64,000 nt of DNA from assembly GCA_950054155.1 (NCBI GenBank), contig CATLOT010000014.1, positions 1 to 64,000 of the forward strand. The letters run 5' to 3'. Under the pieces are notes generated by a model. It was not told the DNA's origin. It saw only the letters and a program-made list of their open reading frames with translations, and did not search any database. Positions 54,353 through 63,158 of this stretch are shown here, one piece after another. The stretch comes from an uncultured Bacteriovoracaceae bacterium. Its GTDB lineage: Bacteria; Bdellovibrionota; Bacteriovoracia; Bacteriovoracales; Bacteriovoracaceae. The translations under genes and the position numbers were made by a program. The first letter of the stretch is position 1. Each line of letters begins with the position of its first letter.

Positions 54353-55795
54353 TTGCAAGCGAGCCCAATTTTGAGAGTACCAACTCAATTCAAAACTATT
54401 GTCATAGGACTTATGGCGCTTACAAGCGTCTATGCTCAGAAAGAGGCCATCCAAACAACTGATGGTCTCAAGGCCACACAAACGAAGGCTATTAGTCTTA
54501 GCGGTGCCATTGAGCAGGCCCTTCGAGCGAACTATGATCAGAATCAGCGAGACTTTAATCAAGAGATCCTTGACCTCAACTGGGAAGACACCAAAGAGAG
54601 TTTTTGGCTGCCTCAACTGAGTTTGAATCTCACGACCTCAGATCAGAGAATTTCCCGTTTAAAAGGACGAGGTGATGTTGGCCTTGACCTTAGGCCAACC
54701 GGAAGTCTTAGCCTCGGTTTTCAAGACTATGTTCTCTTTAACTGGGGAAAAGACTATCTTGCCTACCTTAACAATAAAGAAAGTTACCTACGCTCCACCA
54801 CTCGCTTTAAAGAACAACGCCGTGCCCTTCGCCATGATGTCATCATCAAATACTTTGAAGTGGCCTACCTGCAAAAACTTGTGGAGATCTACCGCAGACA
54901 ACTCAGGCACGCTTCCTTTGTTTACCGCTTTAATAGAGAGAAGGTCAGCATTCGAAAAATCGGAAAGCAGGAGTACTACCAAGCAAGAAGTGAGTACCTC
55001 AGAGCTCAAAACCAGTTCCAAGATATTAGTAACCAGCTCAGAGTCTCAGAAGAGCAATTTGCCTTTCTTCTCACTGATGATCCAGGAACGCGCTATCTTC
55101 TCAAAGATGAGCTCCAATATAATCGTCTGCAAATCCCTCTTGAAGATGCAGAAAAGATCGCAATCAAAAATAATCCTGAAATTCTTGAATCCACCAAGGA
55201 TGTCAACAATGCCAGACGCGATTATCAAATTCAGCTGCGAGAAAACCTCCCGCTTCCCACCTTTAGCGTTAACCTAGGCGCTTATCGCCACAACTTTGGT
55301 CAGGGGGTCAACACCACTCGCTACAATAGTGGTCTTGCAGGCAACACCATTGACGTCAGAGCAAGTATTAATGCTACATGGAGCCTTACTGGGCGAGGTG
55401 GCTTCTTTAATCAAAGAACAACGGACTCTTTCGCTATTGCTCGTCAACGAAGCTACTCTGAGCTTGCCGAGTCTCGTCACCAAACGCTTTCAGACATTCA
55501 AAAAGCTTACTACCGTATCCGCACCTATGAGCAACAAGTGAGAATTCTTGAAGCTGCCAGCAACACCAATAACCGCACCTTTGATGTCATCCTTGAAAAT
55601 TATCTCAACCGAAAGACGGCCTTTATTAACTTTTCGGATGCTCTTATTTCGGCAGTGGCCACAGATGCTGCCCTCGCGGAAACTTACTATCTTCACACGC
55701 AACAAAAAGTTCTTCTCGCCCAAGAGATGGGTCTAGATGAATTTCCAGGAAAGAGTTTTGAACAACTCGGTCTACCTAAAGGGGCTTCAAAATGA
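54353..55795 (+). CDS. TolC-family outer-membrane efflux protein
   Basis: This 480-residue protein starts at a TTG (54353; a TTG at 54371 is also possible). A signal segment ending TSVYA is followed by two outer-membrane-efflux repeats with long helices: LSGAIEQALRANYDQNQRDF, EYYQARSEYLRAQNQFQDIS, EKIAIKNNPEILESTKDVNNA and HQTLSDIQKAYYRIRTYEQQ. Such trimers form the outer-membrane duct of efflux or type I secretion. No RND pump or adaptor is adjacent. The next gene overlaps by 4 bases. Confidence 0.87.
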   Translation: MQASPILRVPTQFKTIVIGLMALTSVYAQKEAIQTTDGLKATQTKAISLSGAIEQALRANYDQNQRDFNQEILDLNWEDTKESFWLPQLSLNLTTSDQRISRLKGRGDVGLDLRPTGSLSLGFQDYVLFNWGKDYLAYLNNKESYLRSTTRFKEQRRALRHDVIIKYFEVAYLQKLVEIYRRQLRHASFVYRFNREKVSIRKIGKQEYYQARSEYLRAQNQFQDISNQLRVSEEQFAFLLTDDPGTRYLLKDELQYNRLQIPLEDAEKIAIKNNPEILESTKDVNNARRDYQIQLRENLPLPTFSVNLGAYRHNFGQGVNTTRYNSGLAGNTIDVRASINATWSLTGRGGFFNQRTTDSFAIARQRSYSELAESRHQTLSDIQKAYYRIRTYEQQVRILEAASNTNNRTFDVILENYLNRKTAFINFSDALISAVATDAALAETYYLHTQQKVLLAQEMGLDEFPGKSFEQLGLPKGASK

Positions 55796-56544
55796 TTAAG
55801 AACCTACTCCTCCTTTTTAGCCTCCTCCTTTGCGTCCTCGCAACGAAAGCACAGGATAGACTTGAACTTAGTGATAGCGAAATGGGTGAAGCCTTTACTG
55901 AAGAAGAGCTTAAAGTCATCGATAATAAAGAGCGCGGCACAGTCCTTAAGAGAAGAGATATTGAAACGGGCATCTTCTTAAAGAACTACAATACTTACGA
56001 TGACAAGAACCGCACAAGCTTTCTCTATCACCTTAATAATGACATCAGCTCACCGACAGACCTGACCACCTTAGAATTCAACTACGCCCATCGTTTTGAA
56101 TTGGCCTGGCTTGAACTCTTCGCTTTTAGAACCAGTGGTAAGTTCAGAGAAATAACCGACAACAATCCAGGTGACTTTGGGACAAGCTTTGACCTTGAAG
56201 ACACCGATGAGACACTCTTTGCTTTTGGTGCCGCGATCTCTTATCGCTCACGCTGGATCCAAGACTTGGTTAACTCCGACAAAATGTTCACAACGACTTC
56301 AGCAGGTATTGGCTACTACTCCTTTGATGAAAACTTCACAGGTCAAAGTTACGGTGGGCCAGGACTTAAGACAGACTTTGGTCTTCACCGTCGCTCAAGT
56401 CGCTCCGTGCACTATGGTGTGCGCATGAGTTATCACCTCGCCAGTGTGAAGAGAGCTGAGGAAGTTGAAGGAGAGACATCGTCGCAACGCGCACTGACTC
56501 TCTCTTGGCTAACCTTTGGTTTTGATCTAAGTTTCTACTTCTAA
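55792..56544 (+). CDS. secreted outer-membrane-like protein
   Basis: The ATG overlaps the TolC-like stop as ATGA. The 250-residue product has a signal peptide ending ATKA. A charged segment follows (about 23-60), then repeated strands (FLYHLNNDISSPTDLTTLEF, AFGAAISYRSRW, SAGIGYYSFDE, VHYGVRMSYHLASV) and the final FDLSFYF. The terminal Phe and strand pattern indicate a barrel. It may work with the TolC-like duct. purB follows 13 bases later. Confidence 0.75.
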   Translation: MIKNLLLLFSLLLCVLATKAQDRLELSDSEMGEAFTEEELKVIDNKERGTVLKRRDIETGIFLKNYNTYDDKNRTSFLYHLNNDISSPTDLTTLEFNYAHRFELAWLELFAFRTSGKFREITDNNPGDFGTSFDLEDTDETLFAFGAAISYRSRWIQDLVNSDKMFTTTSAGIGYYSFDENFTGQSYGGPGLKTDFGLHRRSSRSVHYGVRMSYHLASVKRAEEVEGETSSQRALTLSWLTFGFDLSFYF

Positions 56545-56557
56545 AAGGAGCCCAACC

Positions 56558-57877
56558 ATGATCCCACGTTATGACCGCCCAGAGATCTCAAACCTCTGGA
56601 ATGAGCACGCCAAATTTTCAACCTACCTTGAAGTCGAACTCGCCATCCTCAAAGCTCTTGAGGGCGATAAAGTACCAGCTGGAACTGCTGATAAAATCAG
56701 AAGCTTAGCCAAGATCGACCCTGAAAGAATCAATGAGATTGAAAAGCAAACCCGTCATGACGTTATTGCCTTTTGCACTTCCATCACTGAAAACCTGGAC
56801 GCTGAAACGGGTAAGTACTTTCACTTTGGGGTGACAAGCTCCGATATTATTGACACAGCAACAGTCGTTCAAATGAAGAGATCTCTTGAGACGATCCTAC
56901 CAGTCTTTAAAGAACTTCTTCACACCCTAAAAGAGCGCGCCGAAGAAATGAAGGACGTGATCACCATGGGCCGCTCTCACGGCATGTACGCAGAGCCCAT
57001 GAGCTTCGGCCAAAAGCTTTTAGGTCACTATAATGAGTTTGCAAGACGCTACCAAGAAGTGATCGATTTCACAGAGAACGAACTCACCGTTCAATATTCA
57101 GGTGCCGTTGGCAACTACACAATCCTTACACCTGATCAAGAAGCCATTGCCGCTCAGGAACTTGGTCTCAAAGTAGAACCTCATAGCACACAGGTCATCC
57201 CTCGCGATCGCATCGCAAAGATGGTCAATATTCATGGCCTCATTGCCGGTGCCATTGAGCGCTTAAGTGTTGAAATCCGCCACCTTCACAGAAGTGATGT
57301 GGGTGAGCTTCATGAAGGCTTTAAAAAAGGTCAAAAGGGCTCCTCGACCATGCCTCATAAGAAGAATCCTATTAGTGGTGAAAACCTTACGGGCATGGCC
57401 AGAATGCTTCGCTCTCATCAAATGATCGCCGCCGAAAATATCGTTCTTTGGCATGAAAGGGATATCAGTCACTCAAGTGCAGAGCGCATGATGCTTCCCG
57501 ATAATTTTGGCATTCTCTTCTATGCCCTTGATCGCCTCAAAGATACGGTGAGAGATCTTGTCTTTCACAAAGAGAAAATAGAAGCGCGTGTGATGGAAGG
57601 TCACAACTACCTCTCAAGCTACTATCTTCATCACCTCATCGAAAAAACGGACTTTAAAAGAGAGGATCTTTACTACTACGTTCAAGAGGCAGCCTTTAAA
57701 GGTGCTGAAGCGAAGAGTGCGGAAGTTTTTCACGAGTCCCTCGTCGAAATCATGAAAGAGAAAGGTCACACTATTGATCTTCCTAAACCAACCTTCGATG
57801 AAATTAAGAATATTTTCACAAAGCATGTCGACCAAGTTTTTAACCGCTCTCTTGAGCTCTACCCCCTACCGTCATGA
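56558..57877 (+). CDS. purB: adenylosuccinate lyase
   Basis: PurB acts twice in purine synthesis, splitting SAICAR and adenylosuccinate. The 439-residue protein shows the family start MIPRYDRPEISNLWNE, HFGVTSSDIIDTA, the signature GSSTMPHKKNP with catalytic Ser near 262-263, and RDISHSSAERMMLPD. AAAGGAG precedes the ATG. It sits between envelope genes, 13 bases after an outer-membrane protein and overlapping a START-domain gene by 4 bases. Confidence 0.97.
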   Translation: MIPRYDRPEISNLWNEHAKFSTYLEVELAILKALEGDKVPAGTADKIRSLAKIDPERINEIEKQTRHDVIAFCTSITENLDAETGKYFHFGVTSSDIIDTATVVQMKRSLETILPVFKELLHTLKERAEEMKDVITMGRSHGMYAEPMSFGQKLLGHYNEFARRYQEVIDFTENELTVQYSGAVGNYTILTPDQEAIAAQELGLKVEPHSTQVIPRDRIAKMVNIHGLIAGAIERLSVEIRHLHRSDVGELHEGFKKGQKGSSTMPHKKNPISGENLTGMARMLRSHQMIAAENIVLWHERDISHSSAERMMLPDNFGILFYALDRLKDTVRDLVFHKEKIEARVMEGHNYLSSYYLHHLIEKTDFKREDLYYYVQEAAFKGAEAKSAEVFHESLVEIMKEKGHTIDLPKPTFDEIKNIFTKHVDQVFNRSLELYPLPS

Positions 57878-58527
57878 TAAAATCACTCCTCCTGTGCCTT
57901 CTTACGATTCAGTCCCTATGGGCCCTTCATCCCGATGATTTTAAGTGGGAGATTGATAAAGACAGAAGAGGGATCAAAGTCTTTAAAGCTCCTCGCCACG
58001 AAGAGACGGGAATTATTCCCATTAAGGCCCAAACAGTTCTCGACTTTCCAATCTCGCGCGTTCTCACAGTTTTAGCGGACACCAAGAGAAAAGCAGAGTG
58101 GATTCCCAAACTCGATGAAGCCTATATTATCGAGGAGAAGAGTAAATACTCTCGCATTGAGTACGCCCGCTATAGTGCGCCCTGGCCTTTTCACGACCGA
58201 AGCTTTGTGATCTCAACCAAGGGACGCTATGACCCTAAAGAGCGAACGATTTTCATCGATATTCAGTCCACCACCCATGATAAAGCGCCTCTTAATCCTA
58301 AATATGTCAGAGGAAAGACCTATATTGGTTCGGTATTCTTAAAGTACGTTGAGGAAAATAAGACTTTCTTTGAAATTACTCTCCTCACAGACTTTAGAGG
58401 AAATATTCCGGCGTGGATAATCAACTTAGTTCAAAGTTCGTGGCCATTTAAGATGGTGGATAATCTTACGGCCCAACTCAAGAAAGACGATATCGTCATT
58501 CCCGAATTTTATAAGAGCCCTGAATAA
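57874..58527 (+). CDS. secreted START-domain protein
   Basis: The 217-residue product starts by an ATGA overlap with purB and has a signal peptide ending SLWA. The mature part resembles START/SRPBCC lipid-binding domains: WEIDKDRRGIKVFKA, RVLTVLADTKRKAEWIPK, YARYSAPWPFHDRSFVI and NIPAWIINLVQSSWPFKMVD. It could carry a lipid or hydrophobic ligand in the periplasm. The ligand is unknown. Confidence 0.82.
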   Translation: MIKSLLLCLLTIQSLWALHPDDFKWEIDKDRRGIKVFKAPRHEETGIIPIKAQTVLDFPISRVLTVLADTKRKAEWIPKLDEAYIIEEKSKYSRIEYARYSAPWPFHDRSFVISTKGRYDPKERTIFIDIQSTTHDKAPLNPKYVRGKTYIGSVFLKYVEENKTFFEITLLTDFRGNIPAWIINLVQSSWPFKMVDNLTAQLKKDDIVIPEFYKSPE

Positions 58528-58541
58528 GGGCCCTTATTTTT
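58523..58541. terminator. possible terminator between convergent genes
   Basis: A perfect 16-base palindrome, AATAAGGGCCCTTATT (58523-58538), is followed by T residues. It overlaps the stop codon at 58525-58527. The hairpin loop would be tight (GGCC), so its strength is uncertain. It could serve the convergent lipoprotein gene too. Confidence 0.35.
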
Positions 58542-58545
58542 AAAA

Positions 58546-58956
58546 TTAATTCTTCTGGCAGCTCACTTCATCACAGTGCATGGGATCGTTCTTGGCCAAG
58601 CACTTTTGTTTAACCTGAGCTTTGACTCGCCCTAAGTTTCTTCCACTTGCTGTAAACGTTTCGACAAAAGGAGACATCTCACAAGTGTAATAGTTAAGGC
58701 CAATAGCATCTTTAATGAGACTCATTGGATTATTCTTAGCTGAGCTATATCCCTTCGAATAAGCGGCTTTAAACTTTCCTTGGTTTGCTTTATCACAAAG
58801 AGAGTATCCCCTAGCATTATGTTCTTCGCCATTTTGAGCATCTTCGACACCTTTTGAGTAGGCTGCATCAGCATCACAATTGTCAGCAACCCATTGTTTT
58901 TCAATCGCCGCGCATGAAGTAAAAAGAAGAAGTGAAATGAGTAAGTGTGTTTTCAT
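58546..58956 (-). CDS. small Cys-rich lipoprotein, DUF2799-like
   Basis: The 136-residue product has a lipoprotein signal ending LFTSC. Seven other Cys are spread through the mature part. The pattern AYSKGVEDAQNG, SLCDKANQGKFKAAYSKGYSSA resembles the paired Gly-containing repeats of DUF2799 lipoproteins. Disulfides are likely. It is convergent with the START-domain gene, and upstream lies the secreted protein of the TIGR02147 locus, on the same strand 31 bases away. Confidence 0.7.
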   Translation of the reverse strand: MKTHLLISLLLFTSCAAIEKQWVADNCDADAAYSKGVEDAQNGEEHNARGYSLCDKANQGKFKAAYSKGYSSAKNNPMSLIKDAIGLNYYTCEMSPFVETFTASGRNLGRVKAQVKQKCLAKNDPMHCDEVSCQKN

Positions 58957-58986
58957 TTTTGTATCCTTTTCTTGTTAAGTTAGAGA

Positions 58987-60135
58987 TTATAGTCCCCAAA
59001 TAATGTTATAAAATTCAATTAAACTTTTTGCCCTTGTAAGGTCACCGGATATAGAAAAATCCTCCTCTCTGTCCCTTCTATAATAATTTTCAGTGTACCA
59101 AGTATAGGTCGGAAAAATATCAAGTAGGGTTACAGTCGGCTCTTCAATTTCACCTGCGACAACAATTGCTTTAATGTAAGAATCTACAATAAAACGAGTC
59201 AGCACATTGGGTGCTTTAACCTTTTCTTTGAACTTCTTAAAAATCTCAACCATACCAGGCGTAAATTCATCAAACCGAATTGTGACGTCACTTTTTAGAA
59301 AACTTTCAACTACCTCTAATGTTGTAGAATCAAAAGAGATGCAGCTTATTTGATTATAGATTTGTACTGCTTCAAAGAGTTCCATTTCATCTCGAAGAGC
59401 AATTTTCTTTGCCGCTTCCAGATGACGCATTCTAGACTTGTTATTCTCCGAATGAATGCAACCACTTATATTGCGAAAAGCCTTAGAGAGTTCAAGTCTT
59501 GTAAAGGGGCCATTCCCTTGTGGATCTTTAACCGCCAGTCTCGTTACAATCTCTCTCTCTAAGAAGGCCGTAATTTGATTTGATAGTGAATAATTAGATG
59601 TACCGTCGGCACTTCCTGACTCAAGGCCCGCAACACCAGCAAGCTCATGGTGAACGATGAGATACTGATCATTAATATCCTTTTCCAAAAGTTGCTTAGA
59701 GTTACAGATCATCATTGGAATCGATTCATCTGTAATAAAATTCACACACATCTTTTCTTTATTCTCCACCATAATAGGCTTACTAATACAGGTGACTTGA
59801 GTTTCTCTAATGGCCGTCGTCATTTTTTCTTCGTAATCTGCAATCGTTACTGAATCCTCTAATTTTAAGGAAAGATGACCTTCCTCTCCAATCCAGCGCT
59901 CAATATCCTCACTAATCTCTCTGATTTTTTGCTCACAGATATCACCTCCGTTTCCCTTGTCTCCAGAAAGTTGCAGAACTTCCTCACTAAGAGAGCGGTT
60001 TCTCATAAAAGATTCAATCTCTTCATAAGTCACCTGCGTGACTAACGAAGAATCAGTTGGTGGCGCCGCAAGAGGTAAGACCTCATTGGCATTAATCGTA
60101 GTACAAACTAATAAAAGTCCGATGAGTGATTTCAT
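58987..60135 (-). CDS. secreted protein with HHELAGVAG motif, TIGR02147 partner
   Basis: The 382-residue product has a signal peptide ending TINA. GDKGNGGD (58-65) and VHHELAGVAG (161-170, His162, His163, Glu164) are its notable motifs; the latter recalls metal-site helices but lacks a full HExxH. The rest is mostly helical with several Cys. Its ATG overlaps the TIGR02147 regulator's stop by 4 bases (ATGA), so the two are produced together. Function unknown. Confidence 0.75.
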   Translation of the reverse strand: MKSLIGLLLVCTTINANEVLPLAAPPTDSSLVTQVTYEEIESFMRNRSLSEEVLQLSGDKGNGGDICEQKIREISEDIERWIGEEGHLSLKLEDSVTIADYEEKMTTAIRETQVTCISKPIMVENKEKMCVNFITDESIPMMICNSKQLLEKDINDQYLIVHHELAGVAGLESGSADGTSNYSLSNQITAFLEREIVTRLAVKDPQGNGPFTRLELSKAFRNISGCIHSENNKSRMRHLEAAKKIALRDEMELFEAVQIYNQISCISFDSTTLEVVESFLKSDVTIRFDEFTPGMVEIFKKFKEKVKAPNVLTRFIVDSYIKAIVVAGEIEEPTVTLLDIFPTYTWYTENYYRRDREEDFSISGDLTRAKSLIEFYNIIWGL

Positions 60136-60917
60136 TGCATTTTCTCCTGATCATTTAAATTACTTAAGGGGTAGAGTTGAATAGCGAGATTATAAACTTC
60201 TGTTTTATTTCCTGTTTGAAAGAGTGCTGACATCTTTTGGCGAAACTCTCTAATAATTTTCTTAGCTTCTTGAACCTGTTCCACATCAATAGCGACAGTC
60301 ACTGAAGAGAAGTCCCTGAGATGAACGTCAACGTCCTCAAGCTTTTCCTTTCCTAAATCAAGAGTCTCTTGATGGGAAACCTGGAGGGCCTTACTGACAA
60401 CATCTTCCGTTGTTTTGATGCCTTTATTTACTTTTATGAAAGAGCTTCCCTCTTTTTTGAGAAGACCTGACTCTAATAAATTATGAACCACCACATCAGC
60501 TCGATGAGAAGTAAGGTCAAGCTTACTCGCAATCGAAGCCAGGGTGACCTCAAAACCATCGAGCTCAAAGAGCTCTAAAACAGCGTAATGTTCCCACTCT
60601 GAAATGACCTTGTAGTAGGACTCATCCAGAAGAAAGCGCTTATCTTCTTCTATAATAATATCTTCTAGAGAAGCCTGCTTCTTTCCGACACTCTGATTGA
60701 AGAGCTGCTCTTCAATCGGGCTAAGCTTTAATTTCTTTATGATCGTGCTGGCCTTCTTCAAAGGAAAGGCCCTCTCCCCTCTCATAATCTTTCCGAGAGA
60801 AGAGCTATCAATCTCAAGGTCCCTTGAGAAGGCACGCATGGAGTAGTGGGCATTAACCCTTTGCTTCTCCGAGAAAGCTTCCTTGAGCTTTTGAATATGA
60901 TAGCGATCTGTGTTCAT
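60132..60917 (-). CDS. TIGR02147-family DNA-binding protein
   Basis: The 261-residue soluble protein begins with an N-terminal helix-turn-helix (YSMRAFSRDLEIDSSSLGKI, about residues 25-45) followed by MRGERAFPLKKASTIIKKL. A second winged-helix-like region (ASIASKLDLTSHRADVVVHNL) and the C-terminal block with SSVTVAID and KIIREFRQKMSAL complete the TIGR02147 architecture, which is common in Fibrobacteres and Bdellovibrionota. It is likely an auto-regulated transcription factor for its downstream partner. Inverted TGCCGCA elements lie just upstream of its ATG. Confidence 0.9.
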   Translation of the reverse strand: MNTDRYHIQKLKEAFSEKQRVNAHYSMRAFSRDLEIDSSSLGKIMRGERAFPLKKASTIIKKLKLSPIEEQLFNQSVGKKQASLEDIIIEEDKRFLLDESYYKVISEWEHYAVLELFELDGFEVTLASIASKLDLTSHRADVVVHNLLESGLLKKEGSSFIKVNKGIKTTEDVVSKALQVSHQETLDLGKEKLEDVDVHLRDFSSVTVAIDVEQVQEAKKIIREFRQKMSALFQTGNKTEVYNLAIQLYPLSNLNDQEKMQ

Positions 60918-60936
60918 GAGCTTCTTTTAGCACAGC

Positions 60937-60997
60937 TTGCCGCAGAGTGCGGCAAAATGAAAAAAGTACAACGAGAAAGCGCGGCTCATCTGCCGCA
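60937..60997. promoter_or_regulatory. TGCCGCA inverted repeats, candidate operator
   Basis: A perfect inverted repeat TTGCCGCA-GAG-TGCGGCAA (60937-60955) lies 20 bases upstream of the regulator's start codon. A third TGCCGCA is at 60991-60997, where GCGGC (60981-60985) can pair with it. It sits in the 204-base divergent region between the regulator and the gene at 61122, so one protein could control both directions. The rest of that region (to 61121) shows no certain promoter. Confidence 0.5.
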
Positions 60998-61121
60998 CCC
61001 CCTAAAATAGCCATTATTGACTGTCTAAAACTTAGGCAGCCCCCTAAAAGCTTTACCCTAGAACCCCCTCCGAGGTGCCCTGTTGCTATATTTGGAAAAA
61101 ACAAAAACCAAGGATCACTCC

Positions 61122-61727
61122 GTGAAGAAAACACTCTCTTTCGCTCTTTTAGCGACTCTATTTTCAGCACAAGCTAAGCTTAATACAGTCAAAGTTTTTG
61201 ACGGCTCACTTGCTACCTGTAAAACAGAGAAAGATGTCAATGAAGTTAGAAATCAATTGGGTGCCTACCGAGCAAAAGCCCTAAGTGCAACACTGACTGA
61301 AGATGAGAATGTTCAAATTAAGATCGCCCTCTCTTTTCTTCAATGTGTAAACGAAGATTCTAAAATTGGCTTCAAGCTCCAATCCCCACTTGAGACTATT
61401 ACTTCACGCTCCTTTAAAGGCGATGAGATTACTATCTTTGTTAATAAGGCACGTGTGAAATCATTCAAAGACGGTGTCTACACAATCCTCTCCAATACTC
61501 AACTTGATGATAAGGCCGTTCAGGTTCACACCATCGAAGTTCCCCTCAAAGAAATTCTCAATGGAGAAGGCTCCGAGCACGCAAGTCTTGACCTCTTTAT
61601 CCAAAAAGATATTAAAGTCGAAAATACGTCATCAAGTGAAATGGTAATGGAAGATGTCAGAAGCTTCGGTAAGTTTCGCATCCACCTCAAGGTCGACTCT
61701 GAAACAAAAAAGGTCACGATTAAATGA
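61122..61727 (+). CDS. secreted protein, unknown function
   Basis: The start is GTG at 61122, with AAGGA about 8 bases upstream; it opens a signal peptide (MKKTLSFALLATLFSAQA-like, read with GTG as Met). The 201-residue product has two Cys (ATCKTE, LQCVNE) and a strand-rich second half (DEITIFVNKARVKSFKDGVY). The next gene starts by a 4-base overlap. No family is recognised. It diverges from the TIGR02147 regulator. Confidence 0.72.
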   Translation: MKKTLSFALLATLFSAQAKLNTVKVFDGSLATCKTEKDVNEVRNQLGAYRAKALSATLTEDENVQIKIALSFLQCVNEDSKIGFKLQSPLETITSRSFKGDEITIFVNKARVKSFKDGVYTILSNTQLDDKAVQVHTIEVPLKEILNGEGSEHASLDLFIQKDIKVENTSSSEMVMEDVRSFGKFRIHLKVDSETKKVTIK

Positions 61728-62329
61728 AGAAGGTCTTAAGCACTTTTTTATTTCTTCTTTGTGCGACAACTCTAGCAACAGAATATGTTGTGGTAGGCGT
61801 TTCAGGCTTTGGAACCAGAAAGCCTGAAAATGCCTGGCAACCCAGTGCTGCTCATGACCTGCTTCCCACCATGGGAAAGATTTATTCGCAACACAAGATT
61901 GTTCACTATGCAAAGACAGCTGAACTTCAGGAAATTGTCGATGAATTTGAGTGTAACGAGGGAAAGCAACAAAGAGATGATCTTAAGCTTATCGTTCTCG
62001 TTAATAGCTGGGGTTCAGGAAAGGGGCATAAACTTGCTCAGATGTATAAGAAGCAATGCGGACAGTTGGCAGAGGCTTTTTATATCGTCGACGGTGTTAA
62101 GAAACCTATTGGACCTTTCAAAAAGAAGATTCTCGCCAACTCTTGCTACAATATCTATCAGAGAAAAGGTGCTGTTCGTGGTAATAAAATTAAAGGCTGT
62201 GAGAATATTAACCTCACAAGTGAGTGCGATGTCCTAGGCTATGGCGGAGTGAAATGCCATATTCATGCAGAGTGGACAGGTGGCCAGCACTTTGCTGACC
62301 ACATGAGAGAGAATTACCTCTTTAACTAA
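61724..62329 (+). CDS. secreted protein, alpha/beta-hydrolase-like start
   Basis: The ATG overlaps the previous stop as ATGA. The 201-residue product has a signal peptide ending TTLAT. EYVVVGVSGFGTR and DLKLIVLVNSWGSGKGHKLA look like the first strand and nucleophile-elbow strand of an alpha/beta hydrolase, but the nucleophile motif is not standard (NSWGSG). Six Cys are present. It ends next to the convergent bacterioferritin gene. The fold assignment is tentative. Confidence 0.7.
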   Translation: MKKVLSTFLFLLCATTLATEYVVVGVSGFGTRKPENAWQPSAAHDLLPTMGKIYSQHKIVHYAKTAELQEIVDEFECNEGKQQRDDLKLIVLVNSWGSGKGHKLAQMYKKQCGQLAEAFYIVDGVKKPIGPFKKKILANSCYNIYQRKGAVRGNKIKGCENINLTSECDVLGYGGVKCHIHAEWTGGQHFADHMRENYLFN

Positions 62330-62332
62330 GTC

Positions 62333-62818
62333 TTAGTGATTAGCTTCATCAGGTGTCATCTGCGCCTGAATGAAGTTTTGGATACCAACTTGCTTAATAA
62401 GGTGTTGCTGAGTTTCAAGCCAGTCAACATGGTGCTCTTCAGACTCAAGAATGGAGCGAAAGAGATCACGCGAAACATAATCACGCTCTTTTTCAGCTAA
62501 CTCAATACAGTCTTTAAGATGAGGAACAGCTGCATGCTCAACCTTAAGGTCGCACTCAATAACTTCCTCAATATTAGTACCAATCATGACTCTTTCAAGC
62601 TTTTGAACATTAGGTAGCCCCTCAAGAAAGAGAATGCGCTTTATGAGTTCATCAGCATGCTTCATCTCATCAATGGAAGCATCGTATTCAAGCCTTGCAA
62701 GCTTATTCATTCCCCAATCCTCAAGCATTCTTGAGTGGAGGAAATATTGATTAATTGCAGTGAGTTCTTTTGTGAGAACAGAGTTAAGGGCGTCGATCAC
62801 CGCCTGTGAACCTTTCAT
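62333..62818 (-). CDS. bfr: bacterioferritin
   Basis: Bfr stores iron in a 24-mer. The 161-residue protein keeps all ferroxidase ligands at the E. coli positions: E18, E51, H54, E94, E127 and H130, and the haem ligand M52 (in DEMKHAD). It is therefore likely a haem-containing, active bacterioferritin. It follows the Bfd gene by 30 bases on the same strand. Confidence 0.97.
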   Translation of the reverse strand: MKGSQAVIDALNSVLTKELTAINQYFLHSRMLEDWGMNKLARLEYDASIDEMKHADELIKRILFLEGLPNVQKLERVMIGTNIEEVIECDLKVEHAAVPHLKDCIELAEKERDYVSRDLFRSILESEEHHVDWLETQQHLIKQVGIQNFIQAQMTPDEANH

Positions 62819-62848
62819 GGATGACTCCTTAGCAAAAATGAAATTGAA

Positions 62849-63043
62849 CTAGTTCTTTTTTGCTATATTAGAGTCTTTGGAGGCCATTTGCATACCCACT
62901 TTTTCAAGGGCATCCATCAAACACACTCCACAGGACTGGCCGAGGTTTAATTTTCTTAAGGCATCATTGAGGTTACCCTTCGTTGCCTGAACGGTTTCCT
63001 CTAATTCCTTCTCTGTAATTTTGTGACAAATACATGCGTACAT
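62849..63043 (-). CDS. bfd: bacterioferritin-associated ferredoxin
   Basis: The 64-residue protein starts MYACICHKITE at the ATG at 63043. Its four Cys, C4-x-C6 and C38-x2-C41, bind one [2Fe-2S] cluster in the BFD-like fold. Bfd reduces bacterioferritin's iron core so that iron is released, and the bfr gene follows 30 bases on. No Fur box is evident upstream. Confidence 0.95.
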   Translation of the reverse strand: MYACICHKITEKELEETVQATKGNLNDALRKLNLGQSCGVCLMDALEKVGMQMASKDSNIAKKN

Positions 63044-63158
63044 AGCCAAATACCTCTAACACCAATACTAGCACAGGTGTTTGAAAGATCAAACTAAAAC
63101 AGTTATCGGCTAATTTTTATCACACTTTATAAATTTTAATAGGTTAGAAGCTATTTTT

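Noticed and set aside
63050-63158. Possible Fur box upstream of bfd
   Set aside because: I looked for a GATAATGATAATCATTATC-like palindrome and found only unpaired AT-rich DNA.
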